Part shown: in pieces, positions 1 through 8,868 of the stretch
How the letters are laid out: each line of letters starts with the position of its first letter
How positions within the stretch are numbered: position 1 is the first letter of the stretch
Origin: Liolophura sinensis
Taxonomy: Eukaryota; Mollusca; Polyplacophora; Chitonida; Chitonidae
Assembly (NCBI RefSeq): GCF_032854445.1
Contig: NC_088296.1
Coordinates: forward strand, 2,050,001 to 2,064,245
Direction: 5' to 3'
Length of the DNA: 14,245 nucleotides
The notes under the pieces: generated by a model
Told to the model about the DNA's origin: nothing
Seen by the model: the letters and a program-made list of their open reading frames with translations, nothing else
Database searches by the model: none
Program-made: the position numbers and the translations under genes

Positions 1-332
1 TGGAAACATGTAGAGGATAATCAGTCTAAAATGTCTAAAGAGAGCCATTTCTTTGGGATTCCATATTCTGACACTTCAGAAAGAATATCGAAATAGACTG
101 TGACGCAAGACCCCTCCAGGGACTGGTCGACGCGATCAGCAAATACAGAGCAGATTAAAAACCACTTCTTCTCTCAAAAGGACCCAGTGGTCAAATATTG
201 ACTGTCAAATTCAGTCTAGATTAGCCTCTTACCAAAACCGCCTTTTCTCTTGCACGGTGAACACAGCTGATGTCTTATCAAACCTACGTCATTTTTTTTC
301 TGGCTGACATGAAACGAATGGCAGAAAATAAA
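1..332. other. Stretch with no recognisable feature
   Basis: I see no conserved protein, RNA gene or repeat here. Only short chance reading frames occur. The stretch ends where the first interspersed-repeat copy begins. Confidence 0.5.
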
Positions 333-516
333 AGGCTGGCTTCCTCTCCGGCCGTATGTGGTAAGATCTTCCAGGAACCTGCGGATGGTCGTGGATCCCC
401 CCCGCCCCGCCATAATCAAAATACCTGCAGCCGTTGTATAAATAAAATATTATTGTGTACGGCGCAAATCAACAATCAATAATTAAGAAAATAAATAAAT
501 AAATAAGCAAATAAAG
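333..516 (-). mobile_element. Interspersed short repeat, copy 1 (near full length, reverse orientation)
   Basis: Read on the minus strand this matches the repeat at 8869-9019. Shared blocks, as seen on the plus strand, are 'cctgcggatggtcgtgg', a C-rich segment, 'cataat', a degenerate 'gccgttgtataaat' and 'tacggcgcaaatcaacaatcaa', followed by an AT-rich tail of 'aaat' units (about 485-516). This copy also keeps an extra edge, 'ggctggcttcctctccggcc', that the others lack. It is the most complete copy in the window but is heavily mutated. The family resembles a short non-autonomous repeat that I recall as widespread in mollusc DNA. I cannot say whether it is a SINE or a MITE, and I see no clear target-site duplication. 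Confidence 0.75.
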
Positions 517-930
517 GCTTGAAATCGAAACGTTAAAATATTGCCGTTTTCCAGGAAATGGTACTAACATGGAATAGAATGTATTTAAATGTATATCAGT
601 TAAGGTAAAGATTGTAAACCGGCCGCATTCGAATTTAAGGGAAAAAGGAGGTTTGCAAAGCAATTGGGTTACGTAATTTCTGCTTGCGCTTGTTTCTCTG
701 TCGTATGTTACATTGCTTGTGAACCCCTTTACTAGGCCAGCCCTATGGTAAGAGGAAATCTGAGCTTAAACCTACAACAATCGCATCGGCGAGGGTTTCC
801 TGCGTCAGTTTGCTTCCCTAAGCCGCAAATATCTGGGGTTTTTTTTCAACCAATCCAATAATATTTGTCCGGAAAGGTATCTTTGTCTTTCGCTTTCCTT
901 ATTTGTATTCGAGTGTTTATCTTGAAAACA
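517..930. other. Stretch with no recognisable feature
   Basis: Unique-looking AT-rich sequence. A run of eight Ts precedes a C near 839-848. I found no conserved reading frame or repeat unit. Confidence 0.45.
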
Positions 931-1374
931 TTAGTATTCCATACATTCGTCTGTGTTACTACCAGCACAGGAATGGTAAAGTATCAACGCAGTCGCTTGT
1001 AGGACAATGCTAGTCCACCGCATCGTGTTTCGTACCAGACAAAAGCAGGACTTCATCCGGAATAATATACGATTTTCCACGTCTAATGTCAGTAAACTAG
1101 TAGAATTGATTACGTTACACCTTATCTTTGCGGCAAGAAGCATTAATTTCTCTCTTAAGTACATTAGATCCAATGGCATCTGAGGGTGTTGCGGCAGAGA
1201 ATTCAGATCCAGATAGGGATGAATGCTTATTTCGAGTATTTCTTGAGTATTTACTTTGATCAAATCAGTATTCACGGAAACACGTAACCTTCCAAGAACT
1301 TTATTTATTAGTCTCAAACGTGAATAACATGAGCGAAAGTGCTTCGATTGAATCCAAAAGGAATACACAAACAA
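931..1374 (-). other. Unassigned 147-codon reading frame, possibly chance
   Basis: This is the longest uninterrupted ATG-started frame in the window that does not sit on a tandem repeat or transposon piece. The translation begins MFVYSFWIQSKHF and ends SNTDECMEY. I recognise no domain, signal peptide or motif. Composition is mixed, with a Leu/Ile/Met-rich middle and six Cys. By rough estimate, a frame of this length can arise by chance in about 14 kb of AT-rich DNA, so length alone is not evidence of coding. It could be an isolated exon or random sequence. No neighbouring frame continues it in an obvious way. Confidence 0.12.
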
Positions 1375-2500
1375 CTTTCAAAAATAAATGGAACCGTATT
1401 CCTAATAGCAAGGTCAAATTCAATATTCTTCGAGGCACTTACAGGCCTGAAACTTTATTTGTTTCAGCATGTAAAAATACAATGTTTCGCTTGTAATGAC
1501 ACTTGTATCAAATCCGATATTTGTATTTTCCTGAAAGAAAAAGCATGTATTAATATAGAAAACGGGTAACGTGTACGGAGCAGTAACAGGTTTGAATGAT
1601 TCACGATAGACAGTCGATATAACTCGCCCATGAATATTTTTGGGGGTCGAACGCAGATATTTGTAACACAGTCGAGGTTTTTATTGCAATCGTTCACAAA
1701 AGCACCATACTGATATAAACAAAAAGACATCGATGAGTTTGTCATATTTGCCACATACTAAATGTACAATGTATATATAGGATAATGTATGTATTGTTAA
1801 CCGGTATTGCAATTAAGCAAGTTTTTGTGTGTGTTTTTTGTGTGGTCAAAATGGTGGGAACACCAGTTCAGAAAGCCGCCAGAGTTTGTCTCTCTTCTTT
1901 CCTCAGCTGATTTCCCATCTACGATGCGTATCTCTACATTAAAAACCTCACATGACTGAAGTATCAAATTAACTCTGGTTTATGCGGTTATATTCTTTGA
2001 AACCCTTTTATGCCAAACCCGGAAAGCAGGTATTACGATATCTCAAACACGCCTATTACAGATCATTACATTTTTCCTACCTACCAGTCCCCTCCCACGG
2101 CTACTCACAAAGTATCGACGAGGCAGGGAGAGATGCCACAGCAATTACAGAGTGGAATGTCTTATCATCCGCAGGGAACTTGACACAACCCACAAATCTG
2201 GAAATCAGGCCGCACACCCTCAGCGCCCCCCCCCCCCGCCTCCACCCCAGTTTTCTCCTTCGCCTATGATCTTATCAACGCTATTACCTTCCTAATCAAG
2301 CCTTTGAGACCATTGGCCTTAGGCCGTTGTATTAGTGAAATCACTCTCTCTAATCCACAGACAACATCTTCTCGCCATATTGCACATAATGTATTAGACT
2401 AGTGAATCTTCCATCAATTACCCTGTAAATAAAAAGACACTATTTTTTAAAAAAACTATTATTCTCATATACTGCCCTTTTAGTGCACTTCCTATTTTCT
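1375..2500. other. Stretch without recognisable genes; holds a 12-C run
   Basis: Contains short unrecognised frames only, for example 96 codons on the minus strand at 1464-1754 and 95 codons on the plus strand at 1982-2269. A TG-rich patch lies near 1824-1845. The last 90 bases or so before 2501 are AT-rich. Confidence 0.45.
2226..2237. repeat. Homopolymer run of 12 C
   Basis: Twelve consecutive C bases are followed by another C-rich segment (cctccacccc). The run length may be imprecise in the assembly, since long homopolymers are error-prone. The opposite strand is G-rich. Confidence 0.8.
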
Positions 2501-2587
2501 TTGCCCGGTTTACTCAAACGATAATGCTGGCCGCCGTCGTATAAATGAACTATTCTTGACTACGGCGTAAAACACCAATCAAATAGA
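2501..2587 (-). mobile_element. Interspersed short repeat, copy 2 (truncated)
   Basis: The plus strand shows 'ttgcccggttt', 'ataatgctggccgccgtcgt', 'ataaatgaactattcttgac' and 'tacggcgtaaaacaccaatc' in the same order as the complement of the 8869-9019 copy. It keeps the conserved core and one end but lacks the 'cctgcggatggtcgtgg' part. Its core is closer to the family consensus, as I would draw it from these five copies, than copy 1 is. Confidence 0.8.
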
Positions 2588-3395
2588 AACATATACTCAT
2601 CATGGGCATTTAAACCATCTGCATCGCACATATACACTTGTTCTTGCTCACTATCTTTAGACAGGTATTATCAGGTTTTTATCGGCTTCACATAGGCTCA
2701 CAGTTTCATATCCTGTTTTTTTTATCATATAACTATTACTTGTGTCACTTCCATGTCGGCGTCTGGGAACAAAGGCATTTTGGGCACATTTTGGACATGA
2801 CGAGTATTAAATTTTCCTTTTTATTTGTAAGGAAAAACGTGGTGAAATATCTGAAGATTTGCACAATAAAAATTATCTTTCAAGAATTAACAAGGTTGCC
2901 TCCTTTTGTGCGTTCTCCAAAACTGGAGCTAGACCCGGTGCATGTGATCCCACTGGTAGGGTTAATTAACCTCCCATGGCAAAAGAGTGTCTCGTTTTCT
3001 GGGTTATGTAACTTCTAACCGATCGTGCACGAGAGGACCGTATTGCGCTCTCAAAAGATGCTTTGCTGTTCACTTTACCCTGTTATCCATGTAAGACTAG
3101 CTAAAACGGGTCAAAGCATTAACCCTCCATCAGCTGCCTACGTCTATTGCGTTGAAGCTTAATTAAAACATATCTGTCTCTATGAATTCCCGGTCGATTT
3201 GTGGAATTACGTTCTCCACAATCACTAATTCCAGGAAAAGCAAAACTCTTGTAGATTTTCTTGTTTCTTGGAAACTCCGAAATTTAGAATCATGTCTTTG
3301 AAAACACCATGGGGATTCTCCACGAAATGAAGTTGATCTCTCAGTTAAACTGGTTGAGGTCATCATAAGATTTTTTCTGAATCCGATGAATGACG
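2588..3395. other. Stretch without recognisable genes
   Basis: The plus strand is free of stops for about 126 codons (2638-3018), but that frame starts at TTG rather than ATG, and its Phe/Leu/His-rich translation matches no family I know. A 67-codon minus-strand frame (3163-3366) abuts the 66-bp array and is also unrecognised. Nothing here is supported as a gene. Confidence 0.4.
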
Positions 3396-3703
3396 TTTAC
3401 ATTGCCACTGGTCTCGCGTTTAACCTCGATGTTGTACGTTAGGAGTTGTTGTTGTGCGAGGTTCACATTCCCACTGGTCTCGCGTTTAACCTCGATGTTT
3501 TACGTTAGGAGTTGTTGTTGTGCGACGTTCACATTCCCACTCGTCTTGCATTTAACCTCGATATTTTACGTTGGGAGTTGTTGCTGTGCGACGTTCACAT
3601 TGCCACTGGTCTCGCGTTTAACCTCGATATTTTACGTTAGGAGTTGTTGTTGTGCGATGTTCACATTCCCACTGGTCTCGCGTTTAACCTCGATGTCCTA
3701 CGT
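3396..3703. repeat. 66-bp tandem repeat, about 4.7 copies
   Basis: Units start at 3396, 3462, 3528, 3594 and 3660, an exact 66-bp step, and the fifth is partial (about 44 bp). Each unit begins 'ttcacattccc(a/c)act' and contains 'ctcgcgtttaacctcgat' and 'acgttaggagttgttgttgt'. The unit is 22 codons long, so one plus-strand frame stays open across the array and reads a repeated block like FTFPLVSRLTSMFYVRSCCC. The openness follows from the period and is weak evidence of coding. On the minus strand, copy 1 reads AQQQLLTYNIEVKRETSGNV, but the other full copies carry TAA in place of the Tyr codon. Copies differ by a few substitutions and no indels. Confidence 0.9.
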
Positions 3704-4111
3704 CCAGAACAAAAGAATTAGTTGCTCTCTGCCGACCAACTAGATCTTTATTGTTTGTAGATTGATTTTTGTGAATGTTTATTACATACAAGGGATTTAT
3801 CTCTCACTGCTTTTCTCTTTTTCCTTATCTCCATTTTTAACTGTGGATAAGGTATCTTATTTCAACCATGTAAGTTTCTAATTTGCCCGTAAATACTGAC
3901 TGGCATTGTAATGGCGGTGTAGAACTGTCGCATCACACCAGGTTTCGGTGATTTGACACAGTAAATGATGGAGCGTAAACAGTCTGAGACACCATTTGCA
4001 GGAACACCCGACCCTAACGAGCACGTGCAGGAACATTCGACCCTAATCACTTCGCGTTTCTTGATGTTTCACTGGTAATGACGACTCGAAAACAAACTGT
4101 TCCGCCCTTCG
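3704..4111. other. Stretch without recognisable genes; holds a 29-bp doublet
   Basis: Apart from the two-copy 29-bp repeat at 3998-4049, I see only a 62-codon unrecognised minus-strand frame (3862-4050). That frame includes the doublet and has no identifiable motif. Confidence 0.4.
3998..4049. repeat. 29-bp direct repeat, two partial copies
   Basis: 'gcaggaacacccgaccctaa' at 3998 recurs as 'gcaggaacattcgaccctaa' at 4027, a step of 29 bp with two differences in 20 bases. It is too short to suggest a function. Confidence 0.7.
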
Positions 4112-4177
4112 CTGGTCGCCGTGGATCTTGAGAACGGCGTAAAACACAAGTCAAATAAACAAATAACTAAATAAATG
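4112..4177 (-). mobile_element. Interspersed short repeat, copy 3 (internally deleted)
   Basis: The plus strand shows 'gctggtcgccgt', then directly 'ggatcttgagaacggcgtaa' and 'aacacaagtcaaataaacaa', ending in an 'aaat'-type tail. Compared with the other copies, the 'cgtataagtgaaatattc' portion between these blocks is missing. It is a short, old fragment of the same family. Confidence 0.65.
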
Positions 4178-4546
4178 TAGTATTCGTGAACAAAGAAATT
4201 AACACAAATGGAAGTTAACGGAACGTAATACACAGTGGCTCCGAAAGATCAGTCCCTATTAGCTATTGACATTCAACACAAACCAGAGATATGCGAATGA
4301 CAGTTCTAAACTTATTGCTTCTCTTGTTTTGGCCTGAAATAAATTTTAAATTCTTAAATAGATTCCAACATGGTATATAGAAATATGATGAAATAATCAT
4401 TATTTTATAGCAGGCAATTTGTCCAAAAACGTTACGTTGGAAATCTATCAGTTTTTATGTGACAGGGAGCTATAAAACATGTCTGGCTGCTATATTTTTT
4501 TTTGTAAAAGATTTACCGCAACGCTTGGACGGATCGATTCATATCT
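4178..4546. other. Stretch with no recognisable feature
   Basis: AT-rich unique-looking sequence with several AATAAA-like hexamers of the kind expected by chance. It ends in a nine-base T run near 4495-4503. Confidence 0.4.
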
Positions 4547-4682
4547 GACCCCGCGATTGTGGAAAAAAAGCTCCAACATATTCCGTTAGACATGATCTCG
4601 GCGAATGTTCAAATCCGCGACACCGTCATCGCGAAAGAATAGTTCCAGTAGACATGGATCTATTTTACAATCGCGGAAGGTC
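4547..4682. repeat. Imperfect inverted repeat enclosing a diverged direct repeat
   Basis: 'gaccccgcgattgt' at 4547-4560 pairs with 'acaatcgcggaaggtc' at 4667-4682, leaving about 106 bases between. Inside, 'ttccgttagacatgatct' (near 4580) recurs as 'ttccagtagacatggatct' (near 4643). This may be the remnant of a small palindromic or duplicated element. The arms are too short and imperfect to claim a named element. Confidence 0.5.
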
Positions 4683-4736
4683 ATCAAAACAGCCATTTAA
4701 AGGGTAACTGAAGACATTTTGGAAAGTTGAAGTGGT

Positions 4737-4772
4737 AGGCTTCATTAAATTGACAGGCTTCATTGAATTGAC
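4737..4772. repeat. 18-bp tandem duplication
   Basis: 'aggcttcattaaattgac' is followed immediately by 'aggcttcattgaattgac', with one difference in 18 bases. It is a simple short tandem duplication. Confidence 0.85.
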
Positions 4773-4847
4773 AGACATCAATAACCTTTGAGCCTTTGAC
4801 AAGATTACAATTAACAGGAGAAAGGTAATAAAACGTTATTGGACGTT

Positions 4848-4864
4848 AAAAAAAAATTTTTTTT
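4848..4864. repeat. A9T8 homopolymer palindrome
   Basis: Nine A followed by eight T form a perfect short A/T palindrome. Such tracts are rigid and often nucleosome-poor, which is general knowledge, but no function is shown here. Confidence 0.85.
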
Positions 4865-5432
4865 GGACCGTCTATATTCTGTATGATAACTGAATTGACT
4901 TTTGTCATTTTTTGTCACTCAGCCGCTGTATGTATTTCTTGCTTTGAACCGAGAGATATACGAAAGGTCATTTTTGTACAGTTATGGAAATTTACAAAGG
5001 CGCATGTATTTGTATTTCTTTCTTGTTTTCTTCTTGATAACTGAAGTGAAATATGGCGCACCGTTATTTCAGCTAAACTAACCGAGCCTCCGTGATCAGT
5101 TTTGGAATTGTGAATAACACCGTCCATTTTGTAATTAATTTGCTAAATCTGCTCTTCACAACAAAAAAAATTAATTAAATGACGGTGGGCGCATCAACCT
5201 TCCTTTTCTCCAGTAAACTCCAAACATGGTTAAGTACAGTGTACCATATAATGTTATTATTACCTTTAACATTTTCATATCATTTACTTTGAGTCGATCA
5301 AACTTCAGTTGGCTGTATTAACCAGTTTAAGACCCCGGCAGGTACTGTACATAGGGCTTGACGCTGTTCTGAGATATGTAAAATGGCAAACACAATCGGT
5401 GTCGAAAACATAGAAGTGGGTCGAAAAGTGGG
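4865..5432. other. Stretch with no recognisable feature, left flank of the minisatellite
   Basis: A 70-codon minus-strand frame (4915-5127) and a 64-codon one (5298-5492) occur, but neither is recognisable and the second runs into the repeat array. The junction with the 68-bp array is sharp at about 5433. Confidence 0.4.
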
Positions 5433-6861
5433 GCTGTGGTGGATTCGGCCTGTGTTACCTGGAAGAGCTGATTGTCCCGAGTCTAATCTCAACTTAGGGG
5501 GCTATGGTGGATTCGGCCAGTGTTATCTGGAAGAGCTGATTGTCCCCGAGTCTAATCTCAATTTAGGGGGCTATGGTGGATTCGCCTAGTGTTATCTGGA
5601 AGAGCTGATTGTCCCGAGTCTAATCTCAACTTAGGGGGCTGTGCTGGATTCGGCCTGTGTTACCTGGAAGAGCTGATTGTCCCAAGTCTAATCTCAACTT
5701 AGGGGGCTATGGTGGATTCGGCCAGTGTTATCTGGAAAAGCTGATTGTCCCGAATTCCATCTCAACATAGGGGGCTATGGTGGATTCGGCCAGTGTTATC
5801 TGGAAGGGCTGATTGTCCCGAGTCCCATCTCAACCTAGGGGGCTATGGTGGATTCGGCTAGTGTTATCTGGAAGGGTTGATTGTCCCGAGTCCCAGCTCA
5901 GCATAGGGGGCTATGGTGGATTCGGCCAGTGTTATCTGGAAGGGCTGATTGTCCCGAGTCCCATCTTAATTTAGGGGGCTATGGTGGATTCAGCCAGTGT
6001 TATCTGGAAGAGCTGATTGTTCCGAGTCCCATCTCAATTCAGAGGGCTATGGTGGATTCGGCCAGTGTTATCTGGAAGAGCTGATTGTCCCGAGTCCCAT
6101 CTCAATTTAGGGGGCTATGGTGGATTCGGCTAGTGTTATCTGGAAGGGCTGATTGAACCGAGTCCCATCTCAATTTAGGGGGCTATGATGGATTCGGCCA
6201 GTGTTATCTGGAAGGGTTGATTACCCCGAGTCCCATCTCAATTTAGAGGGCTATGGTGGATTCGGCCAGTGTTATCTGAAAGGGTTGATTGTCCCGAGTC
6301 CCATCTCAACATAGGGAGATATGGTGGATTCGGCTAGTGTTATCTGGAAGAGCTGATTGTCCCAAGTCCCATCTCAACATAGAGGGCTATGGTGGGTTCG
6401 GATAGTATTATCTGGAAGGGCTGATTGTCCCGTGTTCCATCTCGACTTAGGGGGCTATGGTGGATTCGGCTAGTGTTATCTGGAAGAGCTGATTGTCACG
6501 AGTCCCATCTCAACATAGGGGGCTATGGTGGATTCGGCTAGTGTTATCTGGAAGGGCTGATTGTCCCGAGTTCCATCACAACATAAGGGGCTATTGTGGA
6601 TTCGGATAGTGTTATCTGGAAAAGCTGATTGTCCCGAGTCCCATCTCAACATAAGGGGCTATGGTGGATTCGGCTAGTGTTATCTGGAAGGGCTGATTGT
6701 CCCGAGTCCCATCACAACATAAGGGGCTATTGTGGATTCGGATAGTGTTATCTGGAAAAGCTGATTGTCCCGAGTCCCATCTCAACATAGGGGGCTATGA
6801 TGGATTCGGCTAGTGTTATCTGGAAAAGCTGATTGCCCCGAGTCCGATCTCAACTTAGATA
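5433..6861. repeat. 68-bp minisatellite, 21 tandem copies
   Basis: Units begin with 'gctatggtggattcgg' and contain 'agtgttatctggaag', 'gctgattgtcccgagt' and 'atctcaac'. Starts fall at 5433, 5501, 5570, then every 68 bases to 6794. The only phase change I found is one extra C in the second copy (69 bp). Copies differ by scattered substitutions. The left copies carry 'tctaatctcaactta', the middle ones 'cccatctcaattta', and the right ones 'cccatctcaacata', so variants are graded along the array. The period is not a multiple of three, so any reading frame shifts from copy to copy and coding is unlikely. The last unit ends in 'ctcaactta', after which the sequence is unique. Confidence 0.97.
6522..6793. 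repeat. 136-bp higher-order dimer, duplicated in tandem
   Basis: Within the 68-bp array, the copies at 6522 and 6658 share 'ggctagt', 'aagggctg' and 'catcacaacataagg'. Those at 6590 and 6726 share 'gctattgtgg', 'ggatagt' and 'aaaagctg'. The two 136-bp pairs (6522-6657 and 6658-6793) differ at only about two positions, far fewer than adjacent 68-bp copies. This indicates a recent duplication of a two-unit block. Confidence 0.88.
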
Positions 6862-7263
6862 TTTTAAAGCCCATACACATTTAAAGGGACAATTTTAACC
6901 ACCGGGAAAGCTCGGACATCGCAAAATAGTTGTTTTGGACGTGTAGTTGGATGTATCGAATGGCTACTGAAGCATTTCTCTCCTCTCGCCGGGTTTAATA
7001 ATAATCAAAGGTCCTGGCGAACATGTGCGATTATAGTTGTCAGTGCGCTTTGTTGTAAATTCTTGAGAACGAGCCATGACATTTACTTCTTAATCAACGA
7101 TGGCTTTCTGTCCTGCTGTCAATTGCTCTTTGACCGTCACCCGAGGCTTTGTCTGCCACAATAACAATTTATTCATCAGAAAACAAGTTTGATACATACA
7201 TATTTCCTGTCTTACCACATATCATAGTTTGCGCTGGGAGGTTTTTAGTATTCTAATATTATA
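6862..7263. other. Stretch with no recognisable feature
   Basis: Unique-looking sequence between the minisatellite and the foldback. 'cacatttaaagggacaattt' near 6876 is an AT-rich phrase that I could not tie to any repeat in this window. Confidence 0.4.
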
Positions 7264-7373
7264 GGCCTTTAGTTAAGAATTACAAGTTGTAACATGTAGC
7301 TTCAAACTACAGTAAGTTTACCTGACACAGTTTGAAGTAACACGTTACAACTTGTATTTCCAAACTGAAGGTC
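7264..7373. repeat. Imperfect foldback, 45-nt arms and 20-nt loop
   Basis: The left arm 7264-7308 and the complement of the right arm 7329-7373 align over 45 bases with about eight mismatches. The inner 28 bases (7281-7308 against 7329-7356) differ at only three positions, beginning 'tacaagttgtaac' on both. The loop is 7309-7328. A transcript of either strand could fold into a long hairpin. The shape fits a small foldback or MITE-like element, or a decayed inverted duplication. I found no convincing target-site duplication and no transposase-like termini. Confidence 0.75.
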
Positions 7374-7468
7374 TTAAACAACCCTATCTAACTCGTTATC
7401 ACAGATCTTTATTGTTTACGCATGCAATGTAGGTAATCTCCTACTGCAGTACATGTATTGCATAACAC

Positions 7469-7669
7469 GCATGGCTTTATTTTATATATGTTACAGCGTT
7501 GCTTGTTATTTTATATATTATGACATTGCTTTGTATTTTACACATTGCAACATTGCTTTGTATTTTATGTATTGCGACATTGCTTCGTATTTTATATCTT
7601 ACAACTTTGCTTGGTACCTTATATATGATGACATTTCTTTGTATTTCATGTATTACGACATTGCTTTCC
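7469..7669. repeat. 27-bp tandem repeat, about 7.4 copies
   Basis: Units start at 7469, 7496, 7523, 7550, 7577, 7604, 7631 and 7658, exactly 27 bases apart. The consensus is near 'acattgctttgtattttata' followed by 'tattgcg'. The first two and the sixth copies are the most diverged, and the eighth is partial. The unit is nine codons, so a plus-strand frame stays open and reads a Tyr/Phe/Ile-rich nonapeptide such as YFMYCDIAL. A second frame also stays open, which argues that the openness reflects low stop density in the unit rather than a protein. Confidence 0.9.
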
Positions 7670-8868
7670 TCATTGAGCTATTTACATCATCTTTCAAACT
7701 GTGTGTGCGAGTCGTTGGGGAACCTCTTTGTGTACACAGAAATGCAATGGGTGCCGTAATAGCCGTAGGGAAAGAAAGCACTCAGACAAAAACTACTAAG
7801 CAAATCATCTGAAATAATATCTGCGTGTGCTGTATAAATCATAATTCCAGTAGCTTTGTGCTGGCCTTGACGCCAAAGACTTCAAAGCGAGTTGTTACGC
7901 TCACAGATTTTACTGACAGGGTACAAAATGTCATATATGCTTTGTGAGACCTTGATGTTAAAGCCTCTCGGAAGTAAGCAGAGTTTCACAATTAGGCATG
8001 ACTTCAGCTTCAACGAGAAAACTAAAGATCTTATAATAACGCGTGATAGACTGAAGTACAAAGTAGCAACAGGCGGATACGAATTGCCAAAGCATTCACC
8101 TAGTGTTCAATGCTCTGCTGATTTATTTTTGTCTTGCCGCCATCAAAGAGAAACTGTGTAGCTTTGTAGAAATCTTGGCAAGTTATTGTAGATGGCGCGG
8201 TTGGCCGGAATCAACCCTGCTGATCTGTCAGATAACGAGTAATGCTTACAACTTTCGTTGTGAATGAAGCAAGCCAGTTGAGTCGTGTGTATAGTGAGCA
8301 AATTGTCTTCATACCTCGCCTGTCACTCTCCCAAATTAATTTAAACAATGGCAACATTTGCTGGTGGTTCCCTGGTTCTTTACACGCTGTCTTCGCCCAA
8401 CGGACGATTTTGTCTAAGCTTTCACCTCTTTACCGCTTCGCCCAATGTCCCTATCCTCAAAGATCGCCGTCTCCCAATTTCCGGCAGCGAATTGTTCCAG
8501 CTGAAAGATACACAATCCCTGTGCATTTATGACACCCTCTGATGTTTGCTGAGCACAGAGCCACTATATGGTGTTACAAGGCAACCAGCTGCCAAACTAT
8601 TACAAAGAGCCAACGGCTGGAAACTTTTTAAATAAGGGCAAAAGCACGTTATTGGTCAAAACAACGACATAATTGAAATCCAGATTGGATAATTGATATC
8701 TGAAGGTCAGATTACACGTATGCACAATGTTTAACTTAACGACGACTCATTACAAGTGCGAGAAGGTGTAAGTAAGTCAGATTTGACAGACATTACCGCC
8801 GTGAAACGTCTTTTGCTGTTGTATTTCTACATTCCTTTAAACAGTGACCAACTGCACTTTATTTAATT
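7670..8868. other. Stretch with unrecognised small reading frames
   Basis: Three modest plus-strand frames occur: 7892-8161 (89 codons), 8242-8532 (96 codons) and 8348-8542 (64 codons, overlapping the previous one in another frame). The 8348 frame starts MATFAGGSLVLYTL and its ATG is preceded by A at -3, a fair eukaryotic start context. None has a motif or family I recognise, and I see no supporting splice or promoter pattern. I regard them as unproven. Confidence 0.3.

Noticed and set aside
270-482. 70-codon plus-strand frame
   Set aside because: It overlaps copy 1 of the interspersed repeat and is explained by it.
3390-3743. 117-codon Cys-rich repeat protein
   Set aside because: The openness follows from a 66-bp (22-codon) tandem repeat. 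No signal peptide or known family is visible, so I kept it only as a repeat.
5383-5589. Gly/Tyr-rich small protein reading (GGYGGFGQCYLEELIVP)
   Set aside because: It lies on the 68-bp minisatellite. The frame persists for two units only because copy 2 carries one extra base, and the period is not a multiple of three.
5881-6084. Second small frame inside the 68-bp array
   Set aside because: It is the same repeat read in a rotating frame and stops as soon as the phase moves on.
5433-6861. CRISPR array
   Set aside because: The whole 68-bp unit is repeated with substitutions. There is no alternation of constant repeats and unique spacers, and no cas-like gene nearby.
7453-7812. 119-codon membrane-like protein rich in Tyr, Phe and Ile
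   Set aside because: It is mostly the 27-bp array translated. A second frame is open across the same DNA, so there is no support for coding.
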